DNA of 64,000 nucleotides, taken from contig NZ_MUNP01000045.1 of NCBI RefSeq assembly GCF_002001105.1, positions 50,441 to 114,440 on the forward strand. The letters run 5' to 3'. The notes under the pieces are model-generated. The model ran no database searches and was not told where the DNA came from. It saw only the letters and a program-made list of their open reading frames with translations. This document shows positions 26,820 through 35,995 of this stretch, in pieces. This DNA is from Rhodanobacter sp. C06 (GTDB lineage Bacteria; Pseudomonadota; Gammaproteobacteria; Xanthomonadales; Rhodanobacteraceae). Numbering within the stretch: position 1 is the first letter of the stretch; every line of letters starts with the position of its first letter. The translations under genes were made by a program, and so were the position numbers.

Positions 26820-27763
26820 GCCATCGCCTCCTCGGTGACGGCCAGCGCATCCTTGCCTTGCACATGGCGCACGCTGCGGACACCGAGGTAGCTGCGCAGC
26901 TTGTCGGGCGTCACGCTCTTCAGGGGCCCCGGCGCCGGTCCCGCGCCGGGTGCGGGCTGCGGGTAGGCGGTGGAGCGCGCGGTGTGGAACGTGATGTTGC
27001 CTTCCACCTTCTGCTGGATCTGGTGGATGTGGCCGTTGAGCACGCTGACCGAACCGAAGCGGCGCAGGTAGCTCATCGCCTCCGCGCTGTCGTCGGTGCC
27101 CCAGCCCCACTCGGGGTACAGCGACCACATCGGCATGTGCGCGAACACCAGCACCGGTGTCTCGGCGGACAGCGGCGCGAGATCCTTCTTCAGCCAGGCG
27201 AGCTGCTCGGCACCCAGGTAGCCGAGTCCGCCGGCCTTGAGGTTCAGCACGTTGATCAGTCCCACGAAGTGCACGCCACGGTGGTCGAAGCTGTACCAGC
27301 CGCCGTCGTGCTGGCGCTCGCCGAAGCGGCGGAAGAACTCCGCGCCGTTGTCGCCGATCACGTCGTGCTCGCCCGGCACGTAGAGCACCTTGCCCTTGCC
27401 GGCGCGCGACTCCTGCATCAGCCCCTGCACGGTGGCGAACTGGTCCGGCCGCGACAGGTGGGTGAGATCGCCGGTGTGCAATACAAAATCCGGGCGCACC
27501 GGCAGCGCGTCGACCTGGGCCAGCGCGGCGCGGAACGTAGCCGCCGGGTCCGGGTTCGGCGCGAGATGGAAGCCGATGTGCGAATCGCTGACCTGGGCGA
27601 AGCTGAAGGTGGCGTCCTTCGCCTCGGCGCCCGCCTCGGTACCCAGCGTGCGGGCATGCAGCACGCCGCCCTTCATCAGCAGCAAGGTGCCGGTGCCGGC
27701 CCAGGCCATGCACTTCATGAATTCGCGGCGGCCCATCGTGCGGTTGTCGTGTTCGTCTTGCAT
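26816..27763 (-). CDS. Tat-exported calcineurin-like metallophosphoesterase
   Basis: A 315-residue protein with a twin-arginine signal (GRREFMKCMAWAGTGTLLLM). The phosphoesterase motifs are DSH (SDSHIGFH), HTGD, GEHD in place of the usual GNHD/E, AHMP and NGHIHQ. The Asn-to-Glu change in the third motif is a departure from the family rule but all other ligands are present. The start at 27763 has GGAG 8 bases upstream. It is the first gene of a two-gene operon with the cupredoxin and lies divergent to an ECF sigma operon. Substrate unknown. Confidence 0.87.
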   Translation of the reverse strand: MQDEHDNRTMGRREFMKCMAWAGTGTLLLMKGGVLHARTLGTEAGAEAKDATFSFAQVSDSHIGFHLAPNPDPAATFRAALAQVDALPVRPDFVLHTGDLTHLSRPDQFATVQGLMQESRAGKGKVLYVPGEHDVIGDNGAEFFRRFGERQHDGGWYSFDHRGVHFVGLINVLNLKAGGLGYLGAEQLAWLKKDLAPLSAETPVLVFAHMPMWSLYPEWGWGTDDSAEAMSYLRRFGSVSVLNGHIHQIQQKVEGNITFHTARSTAYPQPAPGAGPAPGPLKSVTPDKLRSYLGVRSVRHVQGKDALAVTEEAMA

Positions 27764-27807
27764 GGTTTCCACTCCACGGCGCTTGCGGTGTGCGCCCTTC
27801 GTGATCC

Positions 27808-27835
27808 ATTACCGGGCGGTCCACCGGCCTATTCC
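27808..27835 (-). promoter_or_regulatory. candidate ECF promoter of the phosphoesterase-cupredoxin operon
   Basis: On the minus strand GGAATA (27835-27830), a 16-base spacer and GGTAAT (27813-27808). It is identical in both elements and spacing to the promoter on the other strand at 27851-27878. Start of transcription would be near 27801, giving a leader of about 38 bases. Confidence 0.65.
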
Positions 27836-27850
27836 GGTTTTTTCGCGCCG

Positions 27851-27878
27851 GGAATAAAGTCGCGACGAATGCGGTAAT
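27851..27878 (+). promoter_or_regulatory. candidate ECF promoter of the sigma/anti-sigma/peroxiredoxin operon
   Basis: GGAATA (27851-27856), 16 bases, GGTAAT (27873-27878). The two hexamers and spacing are the same as on the opposite strand at 27835-27808, which suggests both are read by the sigma factor encoded at 27886. The ATG lies only 7 bases past the -10 element, so the mRNA may be leaderless. Confidence 0.65.
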
Positions 27879-27885
27879 CACCTTC

Positions 27886-28458
27886 ATGTCCATCGACGCA
27901 CCCGCCGCCTCCCCGCCTCCGCAGCCCGCCATCGGCGCGCGCTTCGAAGCCCAGGTATTGCCGTGGCTGGACGCAGCGTGGAACCTCGCGCGCTGGCTGG
28001 CCCGCGACGATGCCGACGCGCAGGACGTGGTGCAGGAGGCGATGCTGCGCGCGCTGCGCTATTTCGACAGCTTCCACGGCGGCGATGCGCGTGTTTGGCT
28101 GCTGGCGATCGTGCGCAACACCTTCTTCACGCTGCGCAGCAAGACCCTGCCCGAGCACCTCGTAGAGCCGCTGGACGAGGACAGCCATCCGCTGGTCGAC
28201 GAGCAGGCCTCGCCGGAGGCGCTGACCCTGCTCGCGGTGGACGTGGGCTCGCTGCGCGCCGCGCTGGAACAGCTGCCGCCGCCGTGGCGCGAGGCGATCG
28301 TTCTGCGCGAGCTGGAGGAGTGTTCCTACAAGGAGATCGCCGCGATCACCGGCCAGAAGATCGGCACCGTGATGTCGCGACTCGCCCGCGCCCGCGAGCG
28401 GCTGAAACTCGAACTGACCCACCGATCCGGGGAGGCGCGCCGCCATGATCTGCGCTGA
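27886..28458 (+). CDS. ECF-family RNA polymerase sigma factor
   Basis: A 190-residue sigma-70-family factor with region 2 (DADAQDVVQEAMLRALRYFD; ARVWLLAIVRNTFF) and region 4 (LPPPWREAIVLRELEECSYKEIA, GTVMSRLARARERL). It overlaps the anti-sigma gene by 14 bases, the usual pairing, and the operon ends in a periplasmic peroxiredoxin. The likely job is response to peroxide or envelope redox stress; this is inferred from the operon. Confidence 0.95.
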   Translation: MSIDAPAASPPPQPAIGARFEAQVLPWLDAAWNLARWLARDDADAQDVVQEAMLRALRYFDSFHGGDARVWLLAIVRNTFFTLRSKTLPEHLVEPLDEDSHPLVDEQASPEALTLLAVDVGSLRAALEQLPPPWREAIVLRELEECSYKEIAAITGQKIGTVMSRLARARERLKLELTHRSGEARRHDLR

Positions 28459-29227
28459 CGCCCGACTGCTGTTGCACCCTTACATCGACGATGAGCTCGA
28501 CGTCGCACAGAGTGCCGCGATGGCCAATCACCTGCGCGAGTGCGCCGCCTGCGCCGCCCGTGTGCGCGAACACGAGCGGCTGCGCCGCGCGCTGGCGCAG
28601 CCGGAGCTGTACCACCGCGCGCCGGCTGCGCTGCGCGAACGCTGGACGCCACGGCACGAGGTCGCACCACCGGCCACGACACCGCGTCAGCGGCGCGCCC
28701 CGATCGCCTGGGCCGCGGCGGCGGGTTTCGCCGGCGCGTTGCTGCTGGCGACGCCGCTGTACTACGCCATGCAGCCGCGCGGCGCGGCCAGCGACGCGCT
28801 GGTCGACGATGCGGTGTCCAGCCATCTGCGCGCGCTGCAGCCGCAGCACCTGATGGACGTGGTGTCCACCGACCAGCACACGGTGAAGCCGTGGTTCGAC
28901 GGCAAGCTGGATTTCTCGCCGCGGGTGGTGGACCTCGCCGGCGCGGGCTTCCCGCTGGTGGGCGGCCGGCTGGACGCGCTGGAGGGTCGCAGCGTCGCGG
29001 CGCTGGTATACCGCCGCCAGCGGCATATCATCAGCGTGTACGAATGGCCCGCCGCCACCGCGGATGCCAACGCAGCCCAGCGCGAATCGCGGCAGCACGG
29101 CTATACCGTGCTGCGCTGGACCGACGACGGCATGCACTATGTCGCGGTCTCCGACGTCGACCCTGCCGCGCTGCGCGCATTCGCACAGGACCTGCGCGGC
29201 GGCAGCGCCACCAGCGATGCCCGTTGA
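28445..29227 (+). CDS. membrane anti-sigma factor with zinc-binding (ZAS) domain
   Basis: A 260-residue protein with the ZAS motif H29-x3-C33-x2-C36 plus an N-terminal Cys C3, a single membrane segment near residues 82-102, and a periplasmic domain of about 155 residues that should sense the signal. Binding of the sigma factor encoded just upstream keeps it inactive. The HxxxCxxC cluster can be redox-sensitive in ZAS proteins, which fits the peroxiredoxin next door. Confidence 0.92.
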   Translation: MICADARLLLHPYIDDELDVAQSAAMANHLRECAACAARVREHERLRRALAQPELYHRAPAALRERWTPRHEVAPPATTPRQRRAPIAWAAAAGFAGALLLATPLYYAMQPRGAASDALVDDAVSSHLRALQPQHLMDVVSTDQHTVKPWFDGKLDFSPRVVDLAGAGFPLVGGRLDALEGRSVAALVYRRQRHIISVYEWPAATADANAAQRESRQHGYTVLRWTDDGMHYVAVSDVDPAALRAFAQDLRGGSATSDAR

Positions 29228-29259
29228 CTGATCCCATCCCCACCGAGAGGACAACCGCA

Positions 29260-29874
29260 ATGAAAAATCGATACATGAGCTTCATGACGGCGAGCGCGCT
29301 CGCGGCGTCGGTGCTGCTGGCCTTGCCGGCATTCGCCGCGCTGAACCAGGGCGCCAAGGCGCCGGACTTCACCGCCGAGGCCAGCCTGGCCGGCAAGGAT
29401 TTCAGCTTCTCGCTGCAGAACGCGCTCAAGAAAGGGCCGGTGGTGGTGTACTTCTACCCAGCGGCCTACACCGGCGGCTGCGACATCGAGGCGCATACCT
29501 TCGCCACGCAGAAGGCCAGCTTCGACAAGGCGGGCGCCACCATCATCGGCGTCTCGGCCGACAGCATCCTGCGGCTCAACACGTTCTCGTCCGATCCGAA
29601 CTACTGCGCCGGCAAGTTCCCGGTCGCCTCCGACGCCGACGGCAGGATCGCCGCGTCCTACGGCCTCAAGCTGCAGCCGGCGGAACCCGGCGCGACCGAC
29701 GTGCGCGGCCACGCCATCGACCATGGCTTCATCCCGCGCACCACGTTCGTGATCGGGCGCGACGGCAAGATCATCGCGGCGTTTTCCTCGGAAGCCGACC
29801 ACTTGCACCCGCAGGATCACGTCACGAAATCGCTGGCCATCGTGCAGCACCTGCAGGCGGGCGCCGCACCCTGA
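29260..29874 (+). CDS. exported peroxiredoxin
   Basis: A thioredoxin-fold peroxidase of 204 residues with a signal peptide (to about AFAA). The active-site block PAAYTGGC has P67, T71 and the peroxidatic C74. A second Cys in YCAGKF (about 127) may be the resolving residue. It should reduce peroxides in the periplasm. It lies 32 bases after the anti-sigma gene and is presumably part of the same regulon. Confidence 0.92.
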   Translation: MKNRYMSFMTASALAASVLLALPAFAALNQGAKAPDFTAEASLAGKDFSFSLQNALKKGPVVVYFYPAAYTGGCDIEAHTFATQKASFDKAGATIIGVSADSILRLNTFSSDPNYCAGKFPVASDADGRIAASYGLKLQPAEPGATDVRGHAIDHGFIPRTTFVIGRDGKIIAAFSSEADHLHPQDHVTKSLAIVQHLQAGAAP

Positions 29875-29891
29875 TCGTGGCGTTGCCGGCC

Positions 29892-30055
29892 AGGAGCTTG
29901 GACGGTAGAAACATTCGAGGCGAAAAGTCTGTCGTGCGAGGGCAGGTTTTCGACGATTCGCCGCCCCATAGTGGTTCTATGGGGCAAGAAGCGGAGGAAA
30001 GATGCACCGCACGGCGGGCTTTGCAGCCCGGATGATTTCTTCCGCCCAGGCTCCT
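29892..30055. repeat. 164-nt near-palindromic element (MITE-like or structured RNA)
   Basis: The two halves are imperfect inverted copies over their whole length (about 79 bases each, roughly two thirds matching). The ends AGGAGC..TGG..CGG.AGAAA match at about 17 of 20 positions, and the centre is a perfect hairpin GCCCCATAG-TGGTT-CTATGGGGC (29963-29985). It lies between two convergent genes. The right end supplies the stop codon of the YkgJ-type gene. No coding capacity is evident. Confidence 0.65.
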
Positions 30056-30422
30056 AGGCCGCGCCCGCGCCGTCGACGCCGATCCAGTCCTCCGGCGTCA
30101 GCGGCGCCAAGCCATGGGCGATGCGTCCCTTGTCGCACTGCAGGCTGTGCCGGCCGAATTCCCAGGACGGCTCCACCTCGCGGCACACCGAGGGCTTGAT
30201 CGGATGGATGCTGCAGTGCGCGGCCTTGCCGATCTCGCCCACCAGCGCCACGCAGCGCATCGGCGGCGCATGCGTGCCGCGCATCACCACACGGTGTGCG
30301 TCGAGCTTCTCGGTGAGTTCGGCGGGGACCGTGCCGCCCAGGAACGGGTCGGTTTCGGACCAGTGGAAGGCGATGCGGAAATGGGCGCAGCAGGCGCCGC
30401 AACTCAGGCAGGGATGGCTCAT
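30054..30422 (-). CDS. YkgJ-family cysteine-cluster protein
   Basis: A 122-residue protein of the YkgJ (zinc/iron-chelating) family. It begins MSHPCLSCGACCAHF, and further cysteines follow in RCVAL, HCSIHPIKPSVCREV and LQCDKG, so about eight in all could hold a metal or Fe-S cluster. Function is unknown in the family. Its TAG stop overlaps the edge of the adjacent inverted-repeat element, suggesting the element's insertion set the present C-terminus. Confidence 0.88.
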   Translation of the reverse strand: MSHPCLSCGACCAHFRIAFHWSETDPFLGGTVPAELTEKLDAHRVVMRGTHAPPMRCVALVGEIGKAAHCSIHPIKPSVCREVEPSWEFGRHSLQCDKGRIAHGLAPLTPEDWIGVDGAGAA

Positions 30423-30524
30423 GCAGGCCGGCGAAAGCGCACCCCGAGGCGCGCAGGAAGCGGATTCTAGGGCTTGGCCGGGTGCCGGTGGAAGATGGCC
30501 CCCGGCCACCGTCTGCTCGCCCCT

Positions 30525-30585
30525 GCAGGAGCGGCTTCAGTCGCGATTCCTGCCCATGACGAATCGCGGCTGAAGCCGCTCCTGC
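30525..30585. repeat. REPIN-type inverted repeat (CGGCTTCAG core)
   Basis: GCAGGAGCGGCTTCAGTCGC (30525 on) mirrors GCGGCTGAAGCCGCTCCTGC (to 30585). The core matches the copy at 54043-54110. It lies in the gap between the YkgJ and YpfJ-like genes, 17 bases after the stop of the latter. Confidence 0.85.
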
Positions 30586-30601
30586 GAGGCCCGGCCGGCG
30601 C

Positions 30602-31489
30602 TCAGGGCTCGCCCGCGAAGGTGTTGCAGCTGTTGATGTCGCCGCTGGCCATGCCGGTCTTGAACCACTTCACCCGCTGCGCCGAGGTGCCGTGGGTGAA
30701 GGTGTCGGGCATCACGCTGCCCCGGGTCTCCTTCTGCAAGGTGTCGTCGCCCACCGCGCTGGCGGCATTGAGAGCGGACTCCACGTCGCCGGGCTTCAGC
30801 CAGTCCAGGCGCTGCTGGGTGCGGTTGGCCCACACGCCGGCGAAGCAGTCGGCCTGCAGTTCCTGCCGCACGGACAGGCCGTCGGCCCCGTCCATCGGAT
30901 AGCCCTGCTGCTGGAGTTGCCGCACCTTGTCGAAAACGCCGAGCAGGTTCTGCACGTGATGGCCGACTTCGTGCGCGATCACATAGGCGCGCGCGAAATC
31001 GCCGGAGGCGTGGAATCGATCCTGCAGCTCCTGGAAGAAGCCGAGATCGAGGTAGACCTTGCGGTCGCCCGGGCAATAGAACGGCCCCACCGCAGTGGAG
31101 GCGGCGCCGCACGCGGTCGCCACCTGGCCCTGGAACAGGTGCAGCCTGGGGTCGACATAGGTCTTGCCCATCGAAGCGAAGTAGTCGCCCCAGGTTTTCT
31201 CGGTCGACCCCATGATGTGGCAGGCGAACGAGATCTGTTCGCTGGCGGGATTCTGGCAACTGACGGCCTGCGTCGGCTGCGCCTGCCCGCTGGTCTGATG
31301 CGCAACGCCGCTGTCGCCACCCAGGAAGGGAGTGATGAGGTCGCGCTTGAAGATCAGGCTCAGCACCACGAGGATCAGCAAGCCCCCCACGCCGAGGTGG
31401 ACTCCGCCCGGCCGAAAACCGCCACCACCACCGCCACCGTCGCTGCCTTCCTCGACGTTGTCGCTGTTTTCGCCCTTCTGCCAGTCCAT
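30602..31489 (-). CDS. neutral zinc metallopeptidase, YpfJ family
   Basis: A 295-residue protein: Gly-rich N-terminus, one membrane anchor (about 34-47), then a periplasmic peptidase domain with the zinc motif HEVGHH near 172 and the third-ligand region ELQADCFAG. It begins MDWQKGENSDNVE as expected for the family. It is a membrane-anchored zincin of unknown substrate. Confidence 0.92.
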   Translation of the reverse strand: MDWQKGENSDNVEEGSDGGGGGGGFRPGGVHLGVGGLLILVVLSLIFKRDLITPFLGGDSGVAHQTSGQAQPTQAVSCQNPASEQISFACHIMGSTEKTWGDYFASMGKTYVDPRLHLFQGQVATACGAASTAVGPFYCPGDRKVYLDLGFFQELQDRFHASGDFARAYVIAHEVGHHVQNLLGVFDKVRQLQQQGYPMDGADGLSVRQELQADCFAGVWANRTQQRLDWLKPGDVESALNAASAVGDDTLQKETRGSVMPDTFTHGTSAQRVKWFKTGMASGDINSCNTFAGEP

Positions 31490-31580
31490 GTCCGCGCTCC
31501 CGTGCCGGTGCCCGTGGCGACGATAGCGCCTCGCCCGTTGCCGCCGCTACAGTGGAGCCTCCCTACGGACGAGATGCGCC

Positions 31581-31976
31581 ATGCTCCAGCAACTGCCTGC
31601 CCTGGTCACCCTGCTCACGGTGCTGCTGATGTTCGGCACCGCCACCGCGGTGGGGTTTGCGCGTGGGAAATACGGCATCAAGGCACCGGCCACCAGTGGC
31701 CACCCCGCGTTCGAGCGCGCGTTCCGGGTGCAGATGAACACGCTGGAAGCCACGCTGATGTTCCTGCCGCTGCTGTGGCTGGCCGCGCACTACGGCCTGG
31801 GCAGCTGGGCCGGCCTCGCCGGGCTGGTGTGGGTGGCCGGCCGCGTGTGGTACGCCACGGCCTACCTCAAGGAGGCCAGCAAACGCGAAGGCGGCTTCGT
31901 GCTGGGGTCGCTGGCCTTGCTCGTGGTGCTGGTGCTGGCCGCGTTCGGCGTAGGCCGCGCACTGCTGATGGGTTAA
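31581..31976 (+). CDS. MAPEG-family membrane protein
   Basis: A 131-residue protein with four membrane segments and the MAPEG signature [19 protein letters not shown]. Eukaryotic members are glutathione transferases/eicosanoid enzymes; bacterial ones are mostly uncharacterised. Its TAA stop overlaps that of the convergent TerC gene by four bases (TTAA shared). Confidence 0.9.
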   Translation: MLQQLPALVTLLTVLLMFGTATAVGFARGKYGIKAPATSGHPAFERAFRVQMNTLEATLMFLPLLWLAAHYGLGSWAGLAGLVWVAGRVWYATAYLKEASKREGGFVLGSLALLVVLVLAAFGVGRALLMG

Positions 31977-33529
31977 CCCGCGGCGGGCACGACCCGCAGC
32001 CGTTCGATGCGCGCGCCATCCATCGCCACCACCTCGAACTGCAGGCCCTCGCTGGTGAAGCGGTCGCCCGCCACGGGCAACCGCCCCAGCTGCTGCAGCA
32101 CGTAGCCGGCCAGGCTGGCGAAGCCGTCGTCGCTGCTCAGGCGGTGGCCCAGCAGGTGTTCCACCCGGCGCAGGTCGAGGCTGGCATCCAGCAGCCAGGC
32201 GCCGTCGCTCTCCTGCACCGCGGCGGGGTCGCCGCTGTGCTCGTCGGGGAATTCGCCGGCGATCACCTCCAGCACGTCGGCCGGAGTGACCAGGCCGAGC
32301 ACGCTGCCGTACTCGTCCACCACCAGCGCCACCTGCAGCGATGACCGACGGAACTCCTCGATCAGGCGCAGCACGCTGAGCGATTCCAGCACGCTCATCG
32401 GCTTGCGCACGACGGCGTCGGTGTCGATGCGGCCGTGTTCGAGCAGGCTGGCCAGCAGGTCGCGCGAAGTGGCCACGCCGATCAGCTGGTCGAGGTCGTC
32501 GCCCGCCACCGGCAGCCAGTGGTGGCTGGAGGCGGTGACTTCGGCGCGCAGCTTTTCCGCGTCCTCGCGCGGGTCGATCCAGCTGATTTCCGGGCGCGGG
32601 GTCATGATCGAGCGCACCGGCCGGTGCGCGAGGTCCAGCACGCCCTGCACCATCACCAGCTCGTCCTTGCCGAACATCGCACCGCCGCTCTCGGTGGCCG
32701 CGTCGACGGCCACGGGTACATCCTCCTCGTCCTCGCCGCCGGCGCCGAGCAGGCGCAGCACGGCCTGCGCGGTGCGGTCGCGCAGCGTGCGCGAACTGCT
32801 GAACAGGCTGCGCCGGCGATTGCGGCGCATGGTCTGGTTGAACGCCTCGATCATGATCGAGAAGCCGATCGCCGCGTACAGATAGCCCTTCGGGATGTGG
32901 AAGCCGAAGCCCTCGGCGACCAGGCTGAAGCCGATCATCAGCAGGAACGACAAGCACAGGATCACCACCGTGGGTCGCGCGTTGATGAAGGCGGTCAGCG
33001 GCTTGCTGGCGCCGATCATCAGGATCATCGCGATCACCACCGCGATCATCATGATCGCGAGGTGGTCGACCATGCCCACGGCGGTGATCACCGAATCCAG
33101 CGAGAACACCAGGTCGAGCGCCACGATCTGCGCCACCGCCAGCCAGAAGCGCGCCTTGGCCCGGGAGGATTCGCCGTGCTCGTCACCGCCCTCCAGCCGC
33201 TCGTGCAGCTCCAGCGTGGCCTTGAACAGCAGGAAGGTGCCGCCCAGCAGCAGGATGATGTCGCGCCACGACAGCGCGAAGCCGTGCCAGGCGAGGATCG
33301 GCGCGGTCAGCCGCACCAGCCAGGACATCACCGCCAGCAGCAGCAGGCGCATCACCAGGGCGAGGCCGAGACCCAGCAGGCGGCCGCGGTCGCGCTGCTG
33401 CGCGGGCAGCTTGTCGGCGAGGATCGCGACGAAGACGAGGTTGTCGATGCCGAGCACGATCTCCAGCACCACCAGGGTGAGGAGACCGGCCCAGGCGGAG
33501 GGGTCGGCGAGCCAATCGAAGGCGAACAT
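31973..33529 (-). CDS. TerC-family membrane protein with CBS pair and CorC/HlyC domain (YoaE-like)
   Basis: A 518-residue protein, the same length as E. coli YoaE. The N-terminal TerC domain has seven or so membrane segments ([35 protein letters not shown]) with acidic residues that may bind metal, followed by two CBS domains (about 305-420) and a C-terminal transporter-associated domain. TerC proteins help load Mn2+ into exported proteins or export it. The start is uncertain: ATG at 33553 has AGGAGG directly against it, and 33529 matches the family's N-terminus. Confidence 0.9.
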   Translation of the reverse strand: MFAFDWLADPSAWAGLLTLVVLEIVLGIDNLVFVAILADKLPAQQRDRGRLLGLGLALVMRLLLLAVMSWLVRLTAPILAWHGFALSWRDIILLLGGTFLLFKATLELHERLEGGDEHGESSRAKARFWLAVAQIVALDLVFSLDSVITAVGMVDHLAIMMIAVVIAMILMIGASKPLTAFINARPTVVILCLSFLLMIGFSLVAEGFGFHIPKGYLYAAIGFSIMIEAFNQTMRRNRRRSLFSSSRTLRDRTAQAVLRLLGAGGEDEEDVPVAVDAATESGGAMFGKDELVMVQGVLDLAHRPVRSIMTPRPEISWIDPREDAEKLRAEVTASSHHWLPVAGDDLDQLIGVATSRDLLASLLEHGRIDTDAVVRKPMSVLESLSVLRLIEEFRRSSLQVALVVDEYGSVLGLVTPADVLEVIAGEFPDEHSGDPAAVQESDGAWLLDASLDLRRVEHLLGHRLSSDDGFASLAGYVLQQLGRLPVAGDRFTSEGLQFEVVAMDGARIERLRVVPAAG

Positions 33530-33611
33530 GGGCAGGGCGCGCGGCGCCGTCATCCTCCTGGGAACGGCCGGTGACTATAGCAAGCGACCCGGCGCGGCCG
33601 GCGCGGGGTAC

Positions 33612-34388
33612 TCAGGCCAGTTCGACGGGCGTCGCCGCGCTGACCACCCACAGCCGGTACGGCACGGCCATCGGTTCGCTCGCATGGCGCTCGGCCAGCA
33701 TCGCCATCAGCTCCACGTCCAGCCGCTGCACGCGCGCCTCATCGCTCAGCGCCGCCACGGCCGGGCAGGCCCGCACGCGCTTGCGCCAGGCCACGTGACT
33801 GCAGGACTCCTCGATGTCCAGCGACCAGGTGCGCAGGTCGACGAAACCGGCCTCGGCCACCTCCTTCAGCCACAGCGGATGCAGGCCGCTGCCGCTGTGC
33901 GCCGTCCAGCCCGGGTTGCAAGCCAGGATCAGCCGCTCGCTGTCCTGTACCACGTTGCCGGCCAGCGGCAGCCATTCGTATTGCGCGATCAGCATGCGCC
34001 CGCCCGGACGCAGCCAGCCGCGCGCCAGCGCCAGCGTGCGCGGCCGCTCGCAGGCCTGCCAGCACTGCCCGGCGGTGATCGCGTCGAACGAGGCGGCGGA
34101 GAACTCCGCGTTTTCCACCCGCGCCCGCCACTGCGTCACCGTCACCCCGGCGAGCCGGTCGAGTTCGGCGGCATGGGCCAGCAGAGGGGCGGAATGGTCG
34201 ATACCGGTGAGTGCACAGCCGCGCAACGCCAGGCCGCGAGCGATGTTGCTGCCGCCGCAATGCAGATCCAGCACGGCGCCGCCCGGCGCCAAGCTGCCGT
34301 CGGCGAGCAAGCGCTCGAACAGGACCTCGGGAAACTCGTTGACTGGTCGCAGGCGCTCGGCCGCACTGCGCACGAAATCCTCGCCCAC
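33612..34388 (-). CDS. class I SAM-dependent methyltransferase
   Basis: A 258-residue protein with motif I as LDLHCGGSNIARGLA, an acidic post-I GIDHS, and AGQCWQA. The substrate is unknown; it resembles small-molecule or UbiE-like methyltransferases. I chose the GTG at 34388 because AAGGGAGG lies 4-5 bases upstream; a TTG seven codons earlier has no such site. Confidence 0.82.
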   Translation of the reverse strand: MGEDFVRSAAERLRPVNEFPEVLFERLLADGSLAPGGAVLDLHCGGSNIARGLALRGCALTGIDHSAPLLAHAAELDRLAGVTVTQWRARVENAEFSAASFDAITAGQCWQACERPRTLALARGWLRPGGRMLIAQYEWLPLAGNVVQDSERLILACNPGWTAHSGSGLHPLWLKEVAEAGFVDLRTWSLDIEESCSHVAWRKRVRACPAVAALSDEARVQRLDVELMAMLAERHASEPMAVPYRLWVVSAATPVELA

Positions 34389-34588
34389 TGCCCCTCCCTT
34401 GCAGCGCAAGCCGCCTGATCGTCAGCCGGACAATCTCCACCCCAACACAGGCCAGAGCGTAGCACCGACCCGACCGTGCCGGATGGCGTATTGCGCCGGC
34501 TCGCGCGCAGCGGCCAAGATGCGGCATCGGGGTGCGGCGCCGCGCGTCCCGGCGATTTCGTCCATCAGGCGCATGGGTTCCACGTCCG

Positions 34589-35401
34589 ATGGATGCACCA
34601 AGCCACAGCTTGCCACCTGCCCTGCCACCGACCTTTGCCGCGTCCCCTTTGCCCGGACTGCCCGGCATTGGCGGTGCGCTGGGCCTGATCGCGCTGTACT
34701 TCGCCATGCAGGTGGTGACGGGCTTCGTGGCGGCGCTGCTGCTGGGCTTCGGCTACCGCCTGCTGCACGGCGCCACGTCCGTCGACCTGCGCGCGCTGGT
34801 CGCCCGCCCGGACATCAGCAGCGCGGTGGTGATCGTCACCCTGTGCGGCGCCGCGCTGGTCACGTTGTGGGTCGCGCGCGCGCGCTGGCCGCGTTTGTGG
34901 GCGCAGGCACAGCCGCCCGGCTTCGGCTTCGCCACGCCCGCGCTGGCGTACTGCATTGCCGCGGTGGTGCTGGGGCTGGTGGTGCCGCTGGTCGGCGGCA
35001 AGCTTACCGAACTGCTGGCGCACGGCCACGCCGTGCCGCAGGACGTGAAGCAGCTGGGCGGCGGGGCCGGCACCGGCTTCCGCATCGCGCTCACCTTGGC
35101 GGTGGCCAGCATCGGCCCGCTGGTGGAGGAACTGCTGTTCCGCGGCGTGCTGCTGTCCGCCTTGCTGCGCCGCCTGCGCACCGCCTGGGCGGTGCTGGCC
35201 AGCGCCGCGCTGTTCGCGTTGGTGCACCTGCCCGACCTGCACTGGCTGTGGTACGCGCTGCCCAACCTCGCACTGCTCGGCGTGGTGCTGGCGTGGCTGC
35301 GGCTGCGCTCGGGCTCGTTGTGGCCCGCGGTGATCGCCCACGCCAGCAACAACCTGCTGGCGATGCTGGCGCTGTTCGCGTCGCTGGCCCATCCGGGATG
35401 A
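34589..35401 (+). CDS. CPBP-family intramembrane metalloprotease
   Basis: A 270-residue membrane protein with about eight hydrophobic segments and the three CPBP (Abi/Rce1) motifs: EELLFRG (E180, E181, R185), FALVHLP with its His, and HASNN. Bacterial members act in prenyl-protein-like processing or bacteriocin self-immunity, but most have no known substrate. The start at 34589 gives MDAPSHSLPP. It ends one base before maf, which is convergent. Confidence 0.88.
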   Translation: MDAPSHSLPPALPPTFAASPLPGLPGIGGALGLIALYFAMQVVTGFVAALLLGFGYRLLHGATSVDLRALVARPDISSAVVIVTLCGAALVTLWVARARWPRLWAQAQPPGFGFATPALAYCIAAVVLGLVVPLVGGKLTELLAHGHAVPQDVKQLGGGAGTGFRIALTLAVASIGPLVEELLFRGVLLSALLRRLRTAWAVLASAALFALVHLPDLHWLWYALPNLALLGVVLAWLRLRSGSLWPAVIAHASNNLLAMLALFASLAHPG

Positions 35402-35402
35402 T

Positions 35403-35972
35403 TCAACCGGTGACGCCGGCCTCGCGCAGGAGTCGCGCCGTCTCGAACAAGGGCAGCCCCATCACGCCCGAGTAGCTGCCTTCCAGGTGCTCGACCAGTG
35501 CCGCGCCGCGCCCCTGGATCGCATACGCACCGGCCTTGCCGAAGGATTCCCCGGTGGCGACATAGGCGGCGATGACCGTCTCGTCGAGCTCCGCGAAACG
35601 CACATGCGAAACGCAGCAGGCGTTGCGCTCGCCCTGTGCGTCGACCAGCCACACGGCCGAGATCACCGCGTGCGTGCGGCCGGACAGTCGACGCAGCATC
35701 GCCATGGCGTCCGCCGCGTCGCGCGGCTTGCCGAACACCTCGTCGTCCAGCACCACCTCGGTGTCCGCACCCAGCACCACGACGTCGGTTGCGCCGGAAA
35801 GCGTGCTCAACCCCGCCCGCGCCTTGTCGCGGGCGACCCGGCTCACGTACTCGCGCGGCGATTCATGCGCGCCGCGCAGCTCGGGCACGTCCACCTCGAT
35901 CACGCGGAAGGCCACGCCGAGCTGGGTCAGCAATTCGCTGCGCCGCGGCGACTGCGAGGCGAGAAGGAGCAT
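35403..35972 (-). CDS. maf: Maf-family nucleotide pyrophosphatase (YhdE-like)
   Basis: House-cleaning enzyme that hydrolyses dTTP/UTP or modified nucleotides. The 189-residue protein begins [14 protein letters not shown], has the catalytic Asp in LGADTEV and the YhdE-type C-terminal block [13 protein letters not shown] and [11 protein letters not shown]. In related genomes maf follows rsfS-rlmH; here two small genes lie between rlmH and maf. Confidence 0.94.
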   Translation of the reverse strand: MLLLASQSPRRSELLTQLGVAFRVIEVDVPELRGAHESPREYVSRVARDKARAGLSTLSGATDVVVLGADTEVVLDDEVFGKPRDAADAMAMLRRLSGRTHAVISAVWLVDAQGERNACCVSHVRFAELDETVIAAYVATGESFGKAGAYAIQGRGAALVEHLEGSYSGVMGLPLFETARLLREAGVTG

Positions 35973-35995
35973 GCGGAGTTCCTCGGGGGAAGGCG

